Made by a program: the position numbers and the translations under genes
Shown here: positions 1 through 10,243 of the stretch, piece by piece
Layout: every line of letters starts with the position of its first letter
How positions within the stretch are numbered: position 1 is the first letter of the stretch
NCBI GenBank assembly: GCA_021399435.1
Contig: JAJTUP010000115.1
Span: 1-64,000, forward strand
Origin: Diaporthe sp. PMI_573
Lineage: Eukaryota > Ascomycota > Sordariomycetes > Diaporthales > Diaporthaceae
DNA length: 64,000 nucleotides
Direction: 5' to 3'
Notes under the pieces: generated by a model
What the model was told of the DNA's origin: nothing
What the model saw: only the letters and a program-made list of their open reading frames with translations
The model's database searches: none

Positions 1-690
1 TAGGACAATGAAATAGGACACTGAAATAGGACACTGAAATAGGACACTAAAACGAGACACTGGACACTGAAATAGGACACTGAAATAGGACACTGAAATA
101 GGACACTGAAATAGGACACTGAAATAGGACAGTGAAATGGGACACTATTGGACAGTGAAATAGGACACTGAAATGGGACAGTGAAATAGGACACTGAAAT
201 AGGACACTGAAATGGGACACTATTGGACAGTGAAATAGGACACTGAAATGGGACAGTGAAATAGGACAGTGAAATAGGACACTGAAATGGGACACTAAAA
301 CGAGACACTGGACACTGAAATAGGACACTGAAATAGGACAGTGAAATGGGACACTAAAACGAGACACTGGACACTGAAATAGGACACTGAAATAGGACAA
401 TGAAATAGGACACTGAAATAGGACACTGAAACGAGACACTGGACACTGAAATAGGACACGTAAATAGGACAGTGAAATAGGACAGTGAAATAGGACACTG
501 AAATAGGACACTGAAATAGGACACTGGACACTGAAATAGGACACTGAAATGGGACACTGATAGGACACTGAAATAGGACAGTCAAATGGGACACTATTGG
601 ACAGTGAAATAGGACACTGAAATGGGACAATAAACTAAGATTGGAACTGAAATAGGACAGTGAAATGGGACACTATTGGACAGTGAAATA
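1..690. repeat. Minisatellite, about 13-bp unit
   Basis: This is a tandem array of GGACACTGAAATA-type units. Variants are GGACAGTGAAATG, a shortened GGACACTATT, and a longer version carrying AAAACGAGACACT. The array starts at or before the window edge and stops abruptly near 690, inside the coding frame of the GH26 gene. Long open frames across it on the minus strand (runs of FSVLFQCPIS-like peptides) are artefacts of the repeat having no stop in some frames. Confidence 0.95.
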
Positions 691-2010
691 AGTGCATCTT
701 CACTCAACGGTGCTGGAGGGTCTGGAATCGCACTTGCAGCAACATCTGGATCAAATCCGTGGGCCAATGCAACAGCTGGCCAAGTACTCTTGAATGCAGG
801 CGCCAACACGATCACCTTCACCAGCAACTGGTTAGTCTTTCTTGCGATATATGAGCTATGGTCTGATACAGCTGAGCTAACTTTTCAGGGGATGGTACTT
901 TATCGACGCCGTATACGTCACTCCTTCAGCTGCACCTGCGAAGCACAACGTCACAGGCAAATTGGCCACACCGAACCCTCTTCCTATCACTCAAGCTTTG
1001 TACAACAAGCTCCTTTCCAAGTACGGTACCGGTTCCATCTTTTCTGGCCAATCCGAGGCAGCTGAAATCGCATGGTTGGAGAAGAATGTGGGAAAGACAC
1101 CGGCTATTATTGGTCTGGACTTCATGGACTACAGTCCAAGTCGTGTGGTATGTTTTGATTCCTGTCCACTTTCTGGGGAAGCCACTGAGATGTGTACCTA
1201 GGCACATGGCACTACCAGCCACGAGGTTGAAGATGGAATTGCATTCTCCAATAGAAATGGAATAGTCGCATTTCAATGGCATTGGAATGCCCCTTCGTAA
1301 GTCTGCCGCCGGCGTAGCCTTAACCTTCTAATATCACTAGGCATCTCCTCGACACCGCCGCCGAGCCATGGTATTCAGGCTTCTACACCGCCGCCACAAC
1401 ATTTAATCTGAAAACCGTTCTCGCCAACCCCTCGAGTGACGACTACGCCCTCCTGATCAGGGACATGGACACCATCGCGGCCCTACTCCTCCGTCTCCAA
1501 GCAGCCAACGTTCCCGTCCTCTGGCGGCCCCTTCACGAAGCTGAGGGTGGCTGGTTTTGGTGGGGTGCCCAGGGCCCCGAAGCCTGCGTGGCTCTCTACA
1601 AGCTCATGTTTGACCGGTTTACCAACCACCACGGGCTACGCAACCTAATCTGGGTCTGGAACTCTGCTGCTCCAGCCTGGTATCCCGGCGATGCCATAGT
1701 CGACATATTAGGCATTGACTCTTACCCACCTATCGGCGACCACGGAGCTCTGAGCGCGCAATACAAGTCATTGGTCGCTTTGGGCAAGGATACAAAGATG
1801 GTAGCGCTTCCTGAAGTCGGCAACATCCCCGATCCTGCTCAACTCAAGCTGTATCACGCTGACTGGAGCTATTTCGTGACATGGAATGGGGCGTACATCG
1901 AGTCGGACACATACAACCCTCTCGACTTTAAGAAGAAAATATTCAACGACCCTTCAGTCATCAACCTGTCTGATCTAGGTAACTGGAAGACAGGTAAGAA
2001 TGCCACTTAG
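690..2010 (+). pseudogene. GH26 beta-mannanase with CBM35-like N-terminus, 5' end lost
   Basis: Likely a secreted endo-beta-1,4-mannanase of glycoside hydrolase family 26. Coding segments are 690-830, 889-1147, 1202-1296 and 1341-2010. The three introns (58, 54 and 44 nt) have donors GTTAGT, GTATGT and GTAAGT, and joining them restores one frame. The first segment and the start of the second resemble the end of a CBM35 carbohydrate-binding module (AGANTITFTSNWGWYFIDAV). The catalytic part shows the acid/base motif WRPLHEAEGGWFWWG and a nucleophile motif ALPEVGN. Stop is TAG at 2008-2010. No ATG or signal peptide remains, because the frame enters the minisatellite directly upstream. Either the repeat replaced the 5' end or a truncated gene copy landed beside it. 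The catalytic domain itself shows no stop. Confidence 0.85.
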
Positions 2011-2497
2011 GACTCGGTGTGTGGCACAACGTAGGTGGTCATTACCCTACTAGGCGGGGAGTGGAGAGGTTGGGAGGGAATCCCGTGGACATCGGCGGTG
2101 GGCGGGGGTTGTGGTAAGTATGGGAAGTTTTGGAGGAAAGGTTGGAGAGAGGCGAAATGTACTGGGTTTAGATATGACTGAGGGAGGGAGCGGAGCGTTG
2201 ATGGCTGGCACGGATTTTTAGCGTATTACCCTTTACTATGGGTTGGCAGATGAAATCAACGAAAACTGTATTCTCGAGTTCGCTTGTTGTGGATGACGCA
2301 CTCGAGTCTCGGGCCTGTGAGGAGAAAGAAGTTGATGAACCGCGTGCGCGCTTCCTGCTGCTGGCCTTCCGAAGTGGTGCCGTGATACATTTGCTACCTT
2401 CAGTGAGCTGCTTGCCAATAGCCAGATATCGTGGGTCGTATCACTATGGTAAGGGTCATTGCGACGGCCCAAGGGCGGGGAACAACATGTCTTTTGA
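2011..2497. other. Intergenic stretch without recognisable gene
   Basis: G-rich sequence downstream of the mannanase leads into the truncation point of the MFS remnant. Short open frames on both strands have no recognisable domain. Confidence 0.5.
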
Positions 2498-3565
2498 TCG
2501 TTTCCTTTTTGCGCTGCGGGATTGATCCTCATTGTCAATCTCCTGACATTGAAGCCGCCTCGCGCTACGCTACATCAAAAGCTCGAGAGCATAGACTGGG
2601 TTGGAGGCTTGCTCTTCATCCCGTCAGGCACCTCGTTCTTGATTGCCGTCTCGTGGGGCGGTGTACAGTTTAGTTGGTTGAGCTCCAGGACGCTTGTTCC
2701 CCTCTGTCTCGGAATATTTGGTTTCGCGGCAACATTCTTCTATGAATCAAAGTTTTCAAAGCGTCCGTTTCTTCAACGCAGCTTGTTCCAGAGCACTAGC
2801 CCGAGAATCACCTATCTCTGTGGCGCGATCCAAGGATTCGTGGTCTATCCACCCATAACCTTCCACCTGCTGAGGAACCTGCTTATACCATGACAGATTT
2901 ATGGACAGCTTTACTATGTCCCGTTCTACTTTTTATATGTTAAGCTCTACGACCCTATTAATACCGGGCTCGCCCTACTACCTGTAATGGTCACACTTGT
3001 GCCCGCCTCAATGCTAACAGGTCTAGTGGTGACACTAACCGCAAATTACCGCAGGCCGATTTGGATGGGCTGGGCTTTAACCACTCTTGGCTCCGGCCTT
3101 ACACTTTTATTTCACGATGAAACGCCGATTGCACTGTGGGTGGTTGTACTTATCATCCTCGGTCTTGGCCATGGTGCTGTCCTAAACGCGCAGAATTTTG
3201 CCGCTCAGGCGATGAGCGATGAGGGCGAGCAGGGGGACGCTGCTGCGATGTACGCGTTCGTACGACAATTTGGGATGTCGCTTGGGGTGGGAGTTGGTGG
3301 TTGTGTTTTTCAGAATGTCATGGCCTTGCGGCTTGAGTGGGCGGGTCTCGATACCGCCATTGCGAAGGTCAGCGAGGCATTTGTAGCCGAGCTTCATCAG
3401 ATGCCCACCGACAGCCCTTTCAGGTCCCAAATTATAGATGCGTATTCGTTTGGGCTGAAAGGTATCTACCTGGTGTTCACGAGCATCTCAGGCCTTGCTC
3501 TTTTGCTAAGCACGTTTGTGGAGCATCGTAATATGGCGGAGGTCGATAGAGTCTATTGTCGTTAG
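2498..3565 (+). pseudogene. MFS drug-efflux transporter, C-terminal part
   Basis: This is the C-terminal half of a major facilitator, probably a DHA2/14-spanner type H+ antiporter. It starts abruptly within a transmembrane segment (FPFCAAGLILIVNLLTLKPP); an in-frame stop lies at 2495-2497 and no start or N-terminal helices are present. The apparent in-frame TGA at 2891 lies inside a likely 54-nt intron (2843-2896, GT...CAG, phase 0). Removing it gives the family-like join AIQGFV-IYGQLYYVPFYF. Several hydrophobic helices follow, with a typical QFGMSLGVGVGG segment near the end. Stop is at 3563-3565. With no 5' half this cannot encode a working transporter. Confidence 0.8.
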
Positions 3566-3589
3566 CGGCAAGGCTCTTTTCCTCGTAGA

Positions 3590-4300
3590 TAAAACATACC
3601 AATCATAATTCCCGGCAAAGGAAGTTCAAGTGTCTGAAGAGGCCCACGTGTTTCTCTCACCACAAGATGCAGTATTTCCTGGGTAGTGTGGGCCTGGTTG
3701 AACACGTATGATATGCAAAGGTGCAAGATCAACTCTCTGCAGAGCCCAGTAGTCGACGAGCACAGCAATTTTTGCAAGTAGTTCAAGAGGTATAGACCGG
3801 GGTACTCTCTGACTTCTGCCGTGTAATATATCCATAATGACTTGCAAAGCCTCCGTGTCCCAGTCGCTAGTATGGAGGGTGTAGTGAAGGTCAGACGTTA
3901 AATTGCTCTCTTTCCAATTGCCGTCCAGCATGGCCTTGAAGATAGGAGATGCTGATTTCAAGTGCTTAGAGGAAAGTCGAAATCTGATGTCGAATCTTTG
4001 GTCGCTGAGAACCCTGACATCTTCGAACCTCGCCTGCTCCGCTTCAAGCATGACAACTCGATCTGGGGCGGCTTGAGTCGGGGCTTCGACCGAGGCAGCT
4101 TCGGCTGGGGCTTCTTCAGCTGGGGCTCCTTCGGCTGGGGTCGTCTCTCGTCCGAATAAGCCAGGTTCAGAGCGGGGCCATGGATTGAGCGACGTTGCTT
4201 TCCGCCAGGCAGGATCGAGGGCTTGAAATTCGAGACGGCTGTGATACAGGGCTCTCGCCTCAGGCCATTGCGGTCCGGTGGTTTCTACGGCGCGTCGCCT
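3590..4300 (-). pseudogene. BTB/POZ-domain protein, frameshifted
   Basis: The minus frame from 4051 reads a fungal BTB domain (FRLSSKHLKSASPIFKAML, then an LHTSDWDTEALQVIMDILHG segment, then LLAKIAVLVDYWALQRVDL). Near 3725 the homology jumps to the next frame, which continues as CISYVFNQAHTTQEILHLVV and ETRGPLQTLELPLPGI. That is the usual continuation in fungal BTB proteins, but roughly 20 residues expected between the two parts seem to be missing. Upstream of 4051 the same frame stays open to about 4300 with an Ala/Pro/Glu-rich repeat (APAEEAPAEA), so a further 5' exon is possible. A frameshift plus small deletion makes this a probable pseudogene. Confidence 0.7.
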
Positions 4301-4309
4301 TCCTTAAAC

Positions 4310-5270
4310 CTGGTATTGAAATCTTTAAAAGAGGCAAGTTATTCCTAAGCCCTAGAGGACCAATAAAGTACACCTCTTCCCACCGGCCTGGACATCACCT
4401 CCAGGGCCTTCCTGAAATGATACTCAACGGGGCCATTTCAAGGCCATGTCATTGGTAAAGTTCTCGCCCTAGTTAGGCAGAGCGCTCGTCTTTGTTATCT
4501 TCGGGCGAGAGGATCATGAGCACAGCCACGCTTAGGCCACACTATATTGCTGCAAACTAATAAATATAAAAAACAACGTGGTTTTCTACTAGGGATAAAA
4601 ACGCCATGACCCGTGGCCGAAATGATGCTAATCGCAAGCCTGAAGTACCTGGGCACATGCGTTGGTCGGGCGTTGGTGAAAGTGTTCTCAACCAGACGAA
4701 ACACCCGTGCTCCAGATGAAAATGACCGACAGGCAGCATAAACACCTTATCGACGAGTGCCTGAAGCGCACGCCGTTGGGGGCTGGTTTATGAGACCTAG
4801 CGCTGCTGGGTGGGCGGATTGAAAGAGCTGGGTGGGCCGATGCTGGCCGGGCTGTGGGCCGCGGCTCGATTTTAGCGTGCATAAGCACTTCGCGGGTTAC
4901 CCGAGCAACCGCCCAACGACAAAACCCAAGCCACGTTGAGTTAGAAATCGCTAAGCTCAGTGAGTACGACGCCCCTGGGTGCCTGGCCATGTTCGTGCAT
5001 GGGCGAAGCGGAAAGGTGGGGTAGTGGGTCGCATCCCATTGGCTCTCACCGCTTTGCCAAGTCTTGGCGTTCCTTATCGTCCCGGTAATAAAAAGAAGCG
5101 CGTCGACTGTCAACATTCCCCTTGGACCGCCCTCTGTCGTCCGGGATCGCCCCAGATCGATCCACATTGCGCAGTCTTTCCCTTCAGGACTCTTCCCTAT
5201 TGCCCACACGGCTTGCCAAAATCTCCGACCAGCCGAAGTTTTCTCAAGACCACTGCTCAAACTTGTTGGT
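4310..5270. other. Gene-poor interval upstream of the 5271 gene
   Basis: No domain-bearing frame was found here. The 5' flank of the 5271 gene includes a frame that is open without an ATG from about 5064, and a long minus-strand frame (4688-5320) which looks like a shadow of the plus-strand gene. Confidence 0.4.
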
Positions 5271-6713
5271 ATGGCTGCATCCAGAAAACGCAAGCTCGCG
5301 CCCCAGCGCTCCAGCAGCATAGCGGCACCGCCGAGTCAAGACGCCTCCGCCCTCGTTCGCATCAAATCGCCGGCACCTCCCATCTCGCCTCCCGACAATA
5401 CAAAATCTAGGAAGCGAAGACGTCTAGGACACATTATCCGGCCGGAGCCGGGCTCCTTATACGATATCCTACACGACAACCGAGGGGAAGCGCTCTTCGT
5501 CGTTCCATCTTACTGGCAAGATCAGCATGCCCAACTCCTTGGCGTCCAATGGATCCACCACATCACCGTCCGCAGACCAGCCCCTGACTGGAATTCCATG
5601 TCGTCCAAATACCCTTCACGCCCGAGCAATGTCGCTAAAGCCCTGAGCAGAGAACTCACCACCATCTTGACGATGGAAGAAAGACCACTCCAGCTGGAGG
5701 CGCTCAGGAGCGTTATGTCAACAATGTTTCCCGATATACTGTCACAGGCAAGATGTGAAATAGATCTCGATGTTCGCTTCGGAGATCAAGTTGTGAGAAA
5801 AGGTGTGCGGGTTGCGCTCTTGTGGAAACTGAACATGCTTGCTGTATCCTACGGCGGCGTGCCTAGCAGTAGCGGACAGACCGCGCAAAGCCAAGCTCAC
5901 CGCAGTACTCGGTCGTGGTCAGACCAGCCTGTCCTGGCCTTCGTTAACAGGGCTTATCTGCAGCAGAAGCGCAGCGAATTATACCCGGTCACGCCTGGTC
6001 CAAATCATAGCCCCAACGTTCCAATCGAAAGTCTCCAGAGATTACGACGGAAACAACTCATCCCGCAGAATGCTGCCCGAGACTCCTACCTTGTGGCTGT
6101 CATGTTAGCCATCGCCCAATGGCAGTGCTCTAGCCAACGCTCGACGGAGCCTCCGAAAACATCGTCGCAAGACTCGCCCATGGCATCTCATGCGGCTCGC
6201 AGCGCGTCTTTACCTCAGCCGGAGTTCCGCGACGTCCCGGTCAAGATCATCACACAAGACCACGAAAATGCCGAGTTTATCATCTATAGTACAGTCGTCA
6301 CCACAATATTTCTCAAACGCTTTGCATTCCCATCAAAAGCTCCCATTATCACAGAGATGCAAGGTAGCGAGTTAAACATTAAGGTCACCCCGGTGCAAAT
6401 CTGGCCTGTTCTCGGTCTCAAGGAGCGACTCGCCCAAGCTTTATACCCTCAGATTGCTGGTGGTTCGGTCTGGGACGATACTGCGTGCACAGACATAGAG
6501 ACATGGAAAGCTAAGCAAGAACTTCCCTCACGCCCCAGCAATCTCAAGAGGAGGAAGAAGGCATCTTCAAAAGTACGACCCGTTGAAGCACCATATCCTA
6601 AACACGCACCAAAGCGAGTGCTGCGCATCAGGGCAACTTCCGCCACCAGCAGATGGGAGGCAACCAGAGCTGTTCGCCGTTCTGCTCGAATCGCGGCGTG
6701 GAAATCGTCTTGA
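5271..6713 (+). CDS. Conserved-looking fungal protein of unknown function, 480 aa
   Basis: This intronless gene starts at ATG 5271 (MAASRKRKLAP); the frame is open further upstream but without an ATG. The protein has a basic, Ser/Pro-rich N-terminus with nuclear-localisation-like clusters (KRKLAP, SRKRRRLGH). A globular middle follows (SLYDILHDNRGEALFVVPSYW; VLAFVNRAYLQQKRSELYP; ARDSYLVAVMLAIAQWQC), and then a basic C-terminus (KRRKKASSKVRP, RAVRRSARIAAW). I do not recognise a catalytic domain. The spacing resembles fungal multicopy hypothetical proteins often found near transposons, and this copy is uninterrupted. Function is not assignable. Confidence 0.6.
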   Translation: MAASRKRKLAPQRSSSIAAPPSQDASALVRIKSPAPPISPPDNTKSRKRRRLGHIIRPEPGSLYDILHDNRGEALFVVPSYWQDQHAQLLGVQWIHHITVRRPAPDWNSMSSKYPSRPSNVAKALSRELTTILTMEERPLQLEALRSVMSTMFPDILSQARCEIDLDVRFGDQVVRKGVRVALLWKLNMLAVSYGGVPSSSGQTAQSQAHRSTRSWSDQPVLAFVNRAYLQQKRSELYPVTPGPNHSPNVPIESLQRLRRKQLIPQNAARDSYLVAVMLAIAQWQCSSQRSTEPPKTSSQDSPMASHAARSASLPQPEFRDVPVKIITQDHENAEFIIYSTVVTTIFLKRFAFPSKAPIITEMQGSELNIKVTPVQIWPVLGLKERLAQALYPQIAGGSVWDDTACTDIETWKAKQELPSRPSNLKRRKKASSKVRPVEAPYPKHAPKRVLRIRATSATSRWEATRAVRRSARIAAWKSS

Positions 6714-6970
6714 GCGACTCGGGTAAAGGGAGGAGTTTAAAGCCCAGGATGACGACAGACCACACGACACAGAAACCCAACTCGGGCTTGTCCTAATTAT
6801 GAGCGGCGCCCGTTTGATTGAGAGACGTGTGTGCGCCCACTAGCACAACTAACGTTCGCCGTAACTTTTGGTCTGTTTCCCTTGGCCCCCGTTCCTCTAC
6901 ATCTCGCCAACTCTTCACTCCCCATACTGCCGTTTCTCCCACTCCTTCGACTGGTTCTCAGGCCAGTCGC

Positions 6971-7642
6971 ATGGGCGGCACTAGCCGACCCGGCTTGTCG
7001 GGTTCAGATCCCTTCGAGGATCAGGGCCGCCAGTCACAGCAGACCCCACTTCCATCGGGTTCAAATCCCGCGCCGTTCGATAGTGATAGCGTCGATCGGC
7101 CCCAGCCTCGCCTTCCTTTTCCTTCACTTTCTGAGGGCGCAGGTTCATCCTCCGCACGTTCCCTTCGCAATCGGCCTATCCTCAAGCAGCAGGTCGCCGA
7201 TCGCTACGCCGAAATCCATTCTGCCTCCAAGGGCAAAGGCCCCGAAACCCCTCGACACTCGCGTCGACACCAAGCCAAGCAAGCAACTACCGTCGCGCTT
7301 GCCGACCTGGCAACGCACGGTCCGCCGACAAAATCACGCGTCAACGACCATAAACTTGAGCCAATTGAAGAACATGTGCTTGTCCAACAGATAATCGATC
7401 AAGATGCACGAGGATTTCCAATGCGACTTTCTGGTGTGGAAGATATGGCCAACCTCCTGCTGGCGTCACGTAACGGCAAGCCTGTGGGCAAGCGGTGGAC
7501 TCGACGCTTTGTGGATGCACAACCAGCCTTGAAGACCAGGTTTAATCGGCCGTATGACTTCGCGTGGTTGTCGGTTGTTCATCCTGTGCTTGACGGTAGA
7601 GCAAGGGACATTGAAGATTCGTGCAGCTTGGGCAGCACTTAA
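6971..7642 (+). pseudogene. Chimeric ORF: Ser/Pro-rich sequence joined to Fot transposase fragment
   Basis: The open frame runs from before 6971, the first ATG (MGGTSRPGLSG). Up to about 7330 it encodes a Ser/Pro/Arg-rich segment I do not recognise. From about 7332 to 7559 it matches residues about 57-132 of the Fot transposase at 61819-63501, in sense orientation (shared RVNDHKLEP, ARGFPMRLSGVEDMANLLLA). After 7560 the DNA matches the same transposon in the opposite orientation, so the last 27 residues are antisense read-through. It is probably not a functional protein. Confidence 0.6.
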
Positions 7643-7990
7643 GGGTTTTTTTTGCGATTTGTTTTGGAATTCTCAATAGCCTGTAGGGCTAGAACGATCT
7701 TATCTTCTTTTGAGTAGATTGGCATTGTGGATGTTGATTTCTAGCGTGTTGAATATTTAAGTAGGTAGAGTGATGCGAGACTGACGCGAAAAATGGAGAC
7801 GCGATCTGCACCAAAAACAGACCTGCCCACCAAAACTTTAAACTTTCATACTAACACTGCAACACCACCACATCTCTAAATTGACCAAATTAATTGGAAA
7901 TAAGCAATTGAGACTAGTTGGCACCAATCGGTGCCAAATTTGACTGATTCTTTTGCACTTGGTGGGTGCTGGGGTTGACAAAAGTTGTTC
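7332..7990 (-). mobile_element. Fot/pogo relic with internal inversion
   Basis: Bases 7560-7990 align, in the same orientation, with the 5' end of the complete element near 63340-63770: antisense of the transposase N-terminus, the 5' untranslated part, and the inner TIR motif TTGGCACCAATCGGTGCCAA. Bases 7332-7559 align with the adjacent internal segment (about 63105-63335), but inverted. The outermost TIR is missing. The element is therefore a truncated relic carrying an in-place inversion of about 230 bp. Confidence 0.75.
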
Positions 7991-8359
7991 GAACTATTCT
8001 CAATCTCGTGTGCCCTCTGGTGAATTGTGTTGTCATCTGGCGGAAGATGGTGAGAATGATACTCTGTCCAACCCAAGATTTTGTTTAACGTATCTTCATC
8101 TATATTTTGGAGATGAATCGCCTTATTCTGCATTTCGTCTGGCCCTAGGTCATTAATCATTGTTTGTATAAAGTGTTACGTTTCGAGCATGCCTGTGTTT
8201 ACGGCATGTTGCTTGCCCTCGCTGGTTGTAATTATGACCTGGATTCCTGTCATCGTGGAATAGCCTCGAGGATTAGTCTTAAACAGTGAAAGATAGGTTG
8301 GCTTGTGATGAAGTAGAATGGATAGCTTTGTGAACAAACAGCAAGGTCGTTGGACTTTA

Positions 8360-10221
8360 ACGTACTTTATAAGCGAGTCGGTCATATAAGTGGGTCGGTC
8401 ACTTTCCACTACACCGTAGCAAGTATCGCCAATTGTAACACAACAACACTATGAACCTACTATAATTACATCGGAAACAGCTGAATCAGACCCTTCTGCA
8501 ACCTTCTGACAAGTGCGCGCATTATGGCCAGGCTTGCCGCATACACCACAGCACCGAACCCTCGTACGACCCCCCCCTAGACCACTACTATCCCGCTGCA
8601 TTTCTTGCACTCCCTCCTCACCCACAGCCCCCTGGCCTAGTACCTCCTGTGCACCCTGTACAGTAAGTGATCCTCCAAGCTGCACACGTGTTCTTTTGGC
8701 TCTCCGGCGCTTGCTTAATGCCTCGTTGGCCTTACGGAGCGAAGAGACCTCAGACCGAAGGAGAGCCACCTCGTGCATCACAGCCATTGTACCCTTGGTG
8801 AGCTGGTCTACAGCAGCTAACATTGAAGTTGGGGAGCTATTCTGATGGTTCGCAATTCGAGTCTTGATGAGCGTTGACTGTGAGTTCGCTTCTCGAGGGT
8901 TGTGTGGCGTCTGGAACACCCAAGGTTGTGGAGTGCCGGCCCGCAAGCTCAGGGGTGTCGGCGTACGAAGCTTTACATCCAGCTTGGAAAGCACCCTCTC
9001 TGGATCGTACGGCACAAGGCCAGCACCTGCAAAGCCACCCCGTACGTTCTTCTCTGTCATAGAGACGAAGAAAGCCTCGCGGAAGGCACAGAGGAACTCG
9101 AGCTTGCTCACGTGGTTGATATGCATGCGCATCAAGTCCTCGATCTGGCGACCATACGCCTGCTTTAGCGGCCCAAAGCAGCCAACATCGAGTGGCTGGA
9201 GGAGGTGGGAAGAATGCGGAGGCATGCAGAGCGTAATAATGTTGTTCTGTTGGCAGTAGCGCTCGAATTCAGTCGAGTGGTGGCTCTCGTGGCCGTCGAG
9301 GATCAACAACCGGTATTTGCCCTTTGTACGAGGTGCTGTATGGAAGTCAAAGTGCTTGATCCAATCGAGACCCACGGCATTGGTAGTCCAGCCATTGTCG
9401 GTAGTTGCGATACGCCAGTCGGCTGGGAGGTCGCACTCAGTGTACCAGTTGGCGAGGTGGTACTGCGCGGCCAAGATAATGAATGGAGGGATAGCCCAGC
9501 CGAGGGCATTGACGCCCTGGATTACCGTTGCCCATTCGCGGTTGCCAGGCTGGGCCAGTTTCGCCTTGCTGAGGCCGTCCGAGGTTGTTACCACCATGCC
9601 CGCGAAGATGATGCCCATCATGAACCCAGTCTCGTCGAAGTTGTAGGCATCGTCGTCCACGATACCGTACTTGGCCTTGGTGTTCCGGACGAGCGCGAAC
9701 CACTCGGCAATGACCTTTGGATCCTCGCACTTGGCCCTCTGGTAGTCGTATCTACGCGAAAAACGCGTACGGAGCTGTGGCTGGCGTTTGACGAAGTTGT
9801 GTGCCCAGAGCTTGCCGACAAGGGGCGCGTCGCGTACGCGTAGTAGTTGGTTGGCCATATCTTCCACACCACGCAATCTTGGTGGAAAAGCTCGTGCACA
9901 TAGCTCAGTAACGTATTGAACAATGGCATCCTCTTCTAATTGAGTGAGCTTCTTCGATTTGGGCGTGCTGTCGCGTCGTGCAGGCCGGCCAGCGCGTCGG
10001 TCACGGAGGGTTGAAAATGGTATCTTGTAAAGCTTGGCTGCGGCTCGGAGGCTTAGTTTCTCATTGTTTTGAATAGCTTCAAGGGCCAGGATTATCCTGG
10101 CTTCCTTTAAGGTAGGAGGCATGTTTGGTTGTGGAGGAACTTGATATTGGGTGTAGGAGGACGCGTCGTAGCTAGAAAGTGACCGACCCACTTATATGAC
10201 CGACTCGCTTATAAAGTACGT
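8360..10221 (-). mobile_element. Complete Fot/pogo element, 1862 bp, 47-bp perfect TIRs
   Basis: The ends are exact inverted copies of 47 bp, beginning ACGTACTTTATAAGCGAGTC. They are flanked by a TA duplication at 8358-8359 and 10222-10223, as expected for the Tc1/mariner-pogo superfamily. The interior holds one uninterrupted transposase gene on the minus strand. Identical TIRs plus an intact frame indicate a young copy. It separates two older Fot relics of a different subfamily (7332-7990 and 10244-10960). Confidence 0.95.
8449..10122 (-). CDS. Fot/pogo-type DDE transposase, 557 aa
   Basis: This enzyme would cut and paste its own element, acting in the nucleus. ATG at 10122 (MPPTLKEARI) is preferred; the frame extends to 10191 only with a GTG inside the TIR. 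Domains in order: a Psq/CENP-B-like helix-turn-helix (SLRAAAKLYKIPFSTLRDR), a Tc5-type second DNA-binding domain (PPRLRGVEDMANQLL), the DDE_1 catalytic core, a coiled-coil-like basic segment, and a C-terminal CCHC zinc knuckle (CGVCGKPGHNARTC). All three catalytic acidic positions are visible, in NFDETG, ILDGHESHH and LLQPLDVG. No stops or frameshifts. It differs clearly from the second Fot transposase at 61.8 kb, so it is a separate subfamily. Confidence 0.95.
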   Translation of the reverse strand: MPPTLKEARIILALEAIQNNEKLSLRAAAKLYKIPFSTLRDRRAGRPARRDSTPKSKKLTQLEEDAIVQYVTELCARAFPPRLRGVEDMANQLLRVRDAPLVGKLWAHNFVKRQPQLRTRFSRRYDYQRAKCEDPKVIAEWFALVRNTKAKYGIVDDDAYNFDETGFMMGIIFAGMVVTTSDGLSKAKLAQPGNREWATVIQGVNALGWAIPPFIILAAQYHLANWYTECDLPADWRIATTDNGWTTNAVGLDWIKHFDFHTAPRTKGKYRLLILDGHESHHSTEFERYCQQNNIITLCMPPHSSHLLQPLDVGCFGPLKQAYGRQIEDLMRMHINHVSKLEFLCAFREAFFVSMTEKNVRGGFAGAGLVPYDPERVLSKLDVKLRTPTPLSLRAGTPQPWVFQTPHNPREANSQSTLIKTRIANHQNSSPTSMLAAVDQLTKGTMAVMHEVALLRSEVSSLRKANEALSKRRRAKRTRVQLGGSLTVQGAQEVLGQGAVGEEGVQEMQRDSSGLGGGRTRVRCCGVCGKPGHNARTCQKVAEGSDSAVSDVIIVGS

Positions 10222-10243
10222 TATACTTTTAAAATATGTGGTA

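Noticed and set aside
47..630. Several minus-strand open frames of 67-173 codons through the minisatellite
   Set aside because: They are low-complexity translations of the tandem repeat, with no start context or domain.
4688..5320. Minus-strand frame of 210 codons
   Set aside because: It is antisense to the 5' flank and start of the better-supported plus-strand gene at 5271, and has no domain.
6990..7080. Two tRNA T-arm-like sequences (GGGTTCAGATCCC-type and GGGTTCAAATCCC)
   Set aside because: There is no matching A-box, anticodon arm or acceptor stem at the right distance; they fall inside an open coding frame.
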